From positions 1 to 48,521 of the forward strand of contig JACPWF010000003.1 in assembly GCA_016197155.1 (NCBI GenBank): a DNA stretch of 48,521 nt, in the 5' to 3' direction. The notes beneath the pieces were generated by a model. That model saw only the letters and a program-made list of their open reading frames with translations, searched no databases and was not told the origin of the DNA. The translations under genes were made by a program, and so were the position numbers. This DNA is from Candidatus Omnitrophota bacterium. GTDB lineage: Bacteria; Omnitrophota; Gorgyraeia; 2-02-FULL-51-18. Of the stretch, positions 45,845 to 48,521 are shown one piece after another (positions within the stretch are counted from its first letter, which is position 1; every line of letters starts with the position of its first letter).

Positions 45845-46657
45845 TCAAAACCTCCGCATCGCCTCCGTCAGGCTGTCGGCCACAAAACTCACCACCGACA
45901 TCACCTTCGGGTAACGCATGCGCGTCGGGCCCACCGCCGCCACGCCGCCGACGGCCGTGTCGCCCCAGTAGCAATCCTTCACCACGAGGCTCACGTTCTC
46001 GAGAGGCTCCTGCCGGTTTTCGCGGCCGATGTGAACGTGGATGCCCTCGAGCTCCAGGTCTTTCACCAAAATTTCCAAAAGATCCCCTTTCTCGTCGAAG
46101 GCCCGCAGGAGGAGGCGGATCTTCCGCGCGTCCTGAAATTCCGGCTGATCGAAAATGCGGAACGCGCCCTCGATGAAAAGCTCCGGCTCCTCTTCGAAAA
46201 AATCCCCGAGCCGCTCGGCCTCGACGAGTTCCTCCAAGAGATGATGAAGGAACGACACGCGTTTTAAATTTTTAATGTAAAGAAGCGCGGCGGTCTCGGT
46301 GAGCTCCGAGATGACTTTCGAAACTTTTTCCGCGAGGGCCTCGATGGTCCGCGCCTGGGCAAGCTCTTTCACCACCCAGTCTCTGTCCTTGGCCGAAAGT
46401 TCTTCGGGTTCCATGAGCGAATCCACCCAGTAGCGGTACCCCCGGTCCGTAGGCACGCGCCCGGCGGAGGTGTGCGGCTGGGCCAAAAGCCCCTCTTCCT
46501 CCAGATCCGCCATCACGTTCCGGATCGACGCGGGCGAAAGGCCCAAACCGTGGCGGCGCGAAATGACGCGCGACCCGACAGGCTCCGCCGTCTCTATATA
46601 GGAACGGACAATGACGTCGAGTATTTGATCGCGGCGGCCCGTCGATTCGTTTCTCAT
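45845..46657 (-). CDS. hrcA: Heat-inducible transcription repressor HrcA
   Basis: HrcA binds the CIRCE operator and represses the chaperone operon until GroEL is occupied. The N-terminal winged helix (about 5-75) has YIETAEPVGSRVISRRHGL and SPASIRNVMADLEEEGLL, followed by QPHTSAGRVPTDRGYRYWV. The C-terminus has LVVKDCYWGD and GPTRMRYPKVMSVV. At 270 residues it is shorter than the usual 330-350, mostly in the middle. The start was set at the second ATG (46657) because GAGGGG lies five bases before it. CIRCE lies 21 bases upstream. Confidence 0.95.
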   Translation of the reverse strand: MRNESTGRRDQILDVIVRSYIETAEPVGSRVISRRHGLGLSPASIRNVMADLEEEGLLAQPHTSAGRVPTDRGYRYWVDSLMEPEELSAKDRDWVVKELAQARTIEALAEKVSKVISELTETAALLYIKNLKRVSFLHHLLEELVEAERLGDFFEEEPELFIEGAFRIFDQPEFQDARKIRLLLRAFDEKGDLLEILVKDLELEGIHVHIGRENRQEPLENVSLVVKDCYWGDTAVGGVAAVGPTRMRYPKVMSVVSFVADSLTEAMRRF

Positions 46658-46678
46658 GATTCCCCTCATTTTGAGTGA

Positions 46679-46705
46679 TTAGCACTCTAATCTATTGAGT
46701 GCTAA
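46679..46705. promoter_or_regulatory. CIRCE operator
   Basis: A perfect TTAGCACTC-9 bases-GAGTGCTAA inverted repeat is the canonical HrcA binding site. It lies between the promoter and hrcA and covers the expected transcription start, so HrcA would block initiation of its own operon, including grpE, dnaK and dnaJ. Confidence 0.97.
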
Positions 46706-46710
46706 TTTGT

Positions 46711-46738
46711 AGTCTAGCACATTTCAGGTTTCTGTCAA
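46711..46738 (-). promoter_or_regulatory. Promoter of the hrcA-grpE-dnaK-dnaJ operon
   Basis: A perfect -35 box TTGACA (46738-46733), a 16-base spacer and TAGACT (46716-46711) lie directly upstream of CIRCE on the minus strand. This is a housekeeping-sigma promoter; the operator covers its start site. Confidence 0.8.
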
Positions 46739-46794
46739 GCGGTGAGGTCGGAAACTGCAGGCCAGAAATTATCTTTGGCTTGTTACGAAATATC

Positions 46795-46823
46795 TTGAAT
46801 ATTCCCGCTTTTTGAGGCATCAT
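46795..46823 (+). promoter_or_regulatory. Candidate plus-strand promoter of the structured RNA
   Basis: TTGAAT (46795-46800), a 17-base spacer and CATCAT (46818-46823) resemble a sigma-70 promoter with four or five matches per box. Transcription would start near 46830, at the foot of the hairpin series. If the real RNA includes the hairpin at 46812-46831, the promoter lies further upstream. Confidence 0.4.
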
Positions 46824-46890
46824 CTACTCAATCCGAGCAATCGGAGGTAGACCGTCTTTCGGTCGGGGCCGGGAAACCGGCCCTTTTTTT
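46812..46890 (+). ncRNA. Structured small RNA convergent with DUF3800
   Basis: Four hairpins follow each other on the plus strand: TTGAG-10 nt-CTCAA (46812-46831), TCCGA-GCAA-TCGGA (46832-46845), GACCG-TCTTT-CGGTC (46850-46864) and GGGCCGG-GAAA-CCGGCCC (46866-46883), the last followed by seven T. Two loops are GNRA tetraloops. CTAC (46824-46827) could instead pair with GTAG (46847-46850), which excludes the first and third hairpins, so two folds compete. No open frame lies here. The RNA ends at the stop codon of the DUF3800 gene on the opposite strand. Families of structured RNAs linked to DUF3800 genes are known; whether this is one is untested. Confidence 0.65.
46866..46890 (+). terminator. 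Rho-independent terminator on the plus strand
   Basis: A seven-base-pair GC stem GGGCCGG/CCGGCCC with a GAAA loop is followed by seven T on the plus strand only. On the minus strand no T-run follows the stem, so it does not serve the DUF3800 gene. No plus-strand protein gene precedes it, which implies a non-coding transcript. Confidence 0.8.
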
Positions 46891-47692
46891 ATGGAATGAA
46901 AACTTCTCCGAAGCCGGCGGTGTTGCCTGTTGTCGGGTTTTTTCTGATCTTCCCCAACACTGCGTTATAAACCCTTTCCGCAAACCGTCCGCTAAAATTA
47001 TCATGGATACGCCTCACGCTCAAAATTCTTTGCTTAAGCGGATGAGCCAACAAGTCCGCCAGTTGTAATCCCGTAACATTTTGTGATTTCGCCTCGATCT
47101 TTATTTCTCTGGAAGTAAGTCTTCTTTGAAAAAGATCGGCACTACGAAAAGTTGTCCCATCCGTCCAAATGTGCCGGTAAACCCGCTTTAAGTGCGCGTC
47201 TTCCGTGTGCCTGCTTTCAGCCATGACATCCCCCACCGATGAAATGTCTTCCAGAAAAAGGGCGTAACGCTCCAACATCACGCGAAGCAAATAAGCGTAG
47301 GGATGATCGGCATGAACGTATCTTTCCTTGTGACCCTGTTTGTCAATCGTCACACAAATAATCGCATAAACCGGCGCGGCGAACAATTCCATAAGCCGTT
47401 CATCAAACCGCCGCCTTACTGCCGGATCATTGAAAATCCGAAAAGGCCCGTATCTTCTGACTATATCGGCACGGTGAAAAATAACCGGATTATCGGGATC
47501 GGCGTTGGGCCAAAATTCCTTTTTGATTTCTTCCATCAAACGGCTCATCCGGAGATATTCCGATCCACGGTCGAACACGCATCCCATGAGTGTCAAATAC
47601 CGATAAGAAAAGTCCCCAAGATTTTCGTAGCGATGATCGCCGGACTCGTCGAGATATAGGCGGTATTGCGGGACTGGGTTTTGCGTCGTCAT
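46889..47692 (-). CDS. DUF3800 domain-containing protein
   Basis: The 267-residue protein has the DUF3800 hallmark YLDESGD at about residues 13-19, then a STRYLTLMGCVF-like strand (SYRYLTLMGCVFD), and near the C-terminus NVTGLQLADLLAHPLKQRI, which carries the second acidic residue of the family. The acidic residues and strand order suggest an RNase H-like fold, but the activity is unknown. Members are scattered among bacteria and phages and often sit beside structured RNAs. Its base composition is poorer in G and C than hflX and hrcA on either side, so it was probably acquired. It starts six bases after hflX. Confidence 0.88.
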   Translation of the reverse strand: MTTQNPVPQYRLYLDESGDHRYENLGDFSYRYLTLMGCVFDRGSEYLRMSRLMEEIKKEFWPNADPDNPVIFHRADIVRRYGPFRIFNDPAVRRRFDERLMELFAAPVYAIICVTIDKQGHKERYVHADHPYAYLLRVMLERYALFLEDISSVGDVMAESRHTEDAHLKRVYRHIWTDGTTFRSADLFQRRLTSREIKIEAKSQNVTGLQLADLLAHPLKQRILSVRRIHDNFSGRFAERVYNAVLGKIRKNPTTGNTAGFGEVFIP

Positions 47693-47698
47693 TTCAAT

Positions 47699-48521
47699 TC
47701 ATTCAAGATAGTGCCCGTCAAACGGCCTGGCAAGGACTATTTGTGTGACGTTGGAAACAAGCCCGTCGAGGCCCTCTCCCGTCCGGGCCGATACCGGGGT
47801 GGCGTCTTCGGCCCTTTCCAAAAGCCGCGCGCGGGCCTCGGGGGTGACGAGGTCGATTTTGTTAAAGGCCGCGATCATTTTTTTCCGGTCCACGCCGAGT
47901 TCGTCCAGCACCGCGCAGACCGCCCTTTCCACCTCCAAAAGATCCGGGCGCGCGGCGTCCATCACGTGGATCAGGACATCCGCGTACGCCACTTCCTCGA
48001 GGGTCGCCTTGAAAGATTCAATGAGGTGATGCGGCAGGTCTTTCACAAATCCGACCGTGTCCACGAGAAGCGCTTTTTGACGGCCGGGGAGTTCCCAAAG
48101 ACGCGTCGTCGTGTCGAGCGTCGAAAAAAGCTGGTGCCGGACCGCCACCGACGCGCCCGTGAGACGGTTGAAAAGACTCGACTTCCCCGCGCCCGTGTAA
48201 CCGACCAGGGCCACCATCGGCAGGCCCTTTTCTTTTTTCCGTTCGACGCTGTCCAGGCGCCTTCTCTGCAATTCACCGAGCGACCGGCCCAGGCGCGCGA
48301 TGCGATCGCGGATGCGCCGGCGGTCAACCTCAAGTTTTTGTTCGCCGGGACCGCGCGTGCCGATGCCGCCGCCCAGGCGCGACAGATAGATCCCCTTCCC
48401 CGAAAGCCGCGGCAAAAGGTATTTGAGCTGGGCCAGCTCCACCTGCAGTTTGCCTTCGCTGGACTTGGCGCGCCGCGCGAAAATGTCGAGGATGAGCTGT
48501 GTCCGGTCGATCGTTTTGGCC
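47699..48521 (-). CDS. hflX: GTPase HflX, N-terminus cut by window end
   Basis: HflX is a ribosome-binding GTPase that splits stalled ribosomes. The visible 273 residues hold the end of the HflX domain ([31 protein letters not shown]) and the whole G domain: G1 [10 protein letters not shown]2 with [10 protein letters not shown]3 DTVGFV, G4 NKID and G5 SARTG. GTRGPGE plus the coiled-coil [15 protein letters not shown] is diagnostic. It ends shortly after G5, so the C-terminal extension seen in some homologues is missing. The reading frame is open to the window end. Confidence 0.95.
   Translation of the reverse strand, partial: AKTIDRTQLILDIFARRAKSSEGKLQVELAQLKYLLPRLSGKGIYLSRLGGGIGTRGPGEQKLEVDRRRIRDRIARLGRSLGELQRRRLDSVERKKEKGLPMVALVGYTGAGKSSLFNRLTGASVAVRHQLFSTLDTTTRLWELPGRQKALLVDTVGFVKDLPHHLIESFKATLEEVAYADVLIHVMDAARPDLLEVERAVCAVLDELGVDRKKMIAAFNKIDLVTPEARARLLERAEDATPVSARTGEGLDGLVSNVTQIVLARPFDGHYLE

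Noticed and set aside
46889-46900. Terminator for the DUF3800 gene in the 46866 hairpin
   Set aside because: The T-run is on the plus-strand side only; read from the DUF3800 side the stem is preceded by A residues and followed by GC-rich sequence.

Overview
The window is 48.5 kb of a gene-dense bacterial chromosome. Every protein gene I can support lies on the minus strand. Most neighbours overlap by a few bases or are separated by fewer than 20 bases. No rRNA or tRNA gene was recognised. An LPS-assembly protein (LptD) points to a Gram-negative (diderm) cell envelope. The GC-rich coding, gene order and small membrane-anchored helix-turn-helix protein suggest an uncultured lineage such as Omnitrophota or a relative. 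That placement is an inference from general resemblance, not a measured phylogeny.

Reading in transcription order (high to low coordinates): hflX (cut by the window end) is followed by a DUF3800 gene and, converging on it from the plus strand, a compact multi-hairpin RNA with its own terminator. Next comes the heat-shock operon hrcA-grpE-dnaK-dnaJ behind a perfect CIRCE operator, then an AT-richer patch with an orphan Phd-type antitoxin, an FmdB zinc ribbon and hicA-hicB. A DUF1015 gene, a GT2 glycosyltransferase, accD, an orphan sugar-ABC ATPase, two tandem diguanylate cyclases, a ROK kinase and lptD follow. From 31.7 kb to 17.5 kb lies a nucleotide-sugar supply block: ugd, rfbA, rfbB, rfbD, an rmd-like gene, a WbpA-type dehydrogenase, an epimerase, a UDP-glucuronate decarboxylase, a GT2, then a DUF255 protein, tal, pgi and rfbC. 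It holds no flippase, polymerase or large glycosyltransferase set. The rest is housekeeping: rnd, gatC-gatA-gatB, a divergent polysaccharide deacetylase, tsaD, a membrane-anchored HTH protein, polA, glgA, coaE, rho, a broken rpmE, prfA, prmC, murA, rpsP, trmD, rplS and rnhB (cut by the window start).

The observations most worth attention are: (1) the plus-strand structured RNA next to DUF3800, the only plus-strand transcription unit seen; (2) a junction near 5065 that removes the end of rho and the start of rpmE; (3) dnaJ and glgA, whose conserved N-termini are intact but have no ATG, GTG or TTG start (ATA and ATT are the best fits), and a diguanylate cyclase that fits a CTG start; (4) a three-way-junction fold in the polA-glgA gap; (5) promoter-like sequences ending directly at the start codons of accD and the ROK kinase, suggesting leaderless mRNAs; (6) a 127-bp inverted field of degenerate CCTGAT repeats at 24.5 kb.
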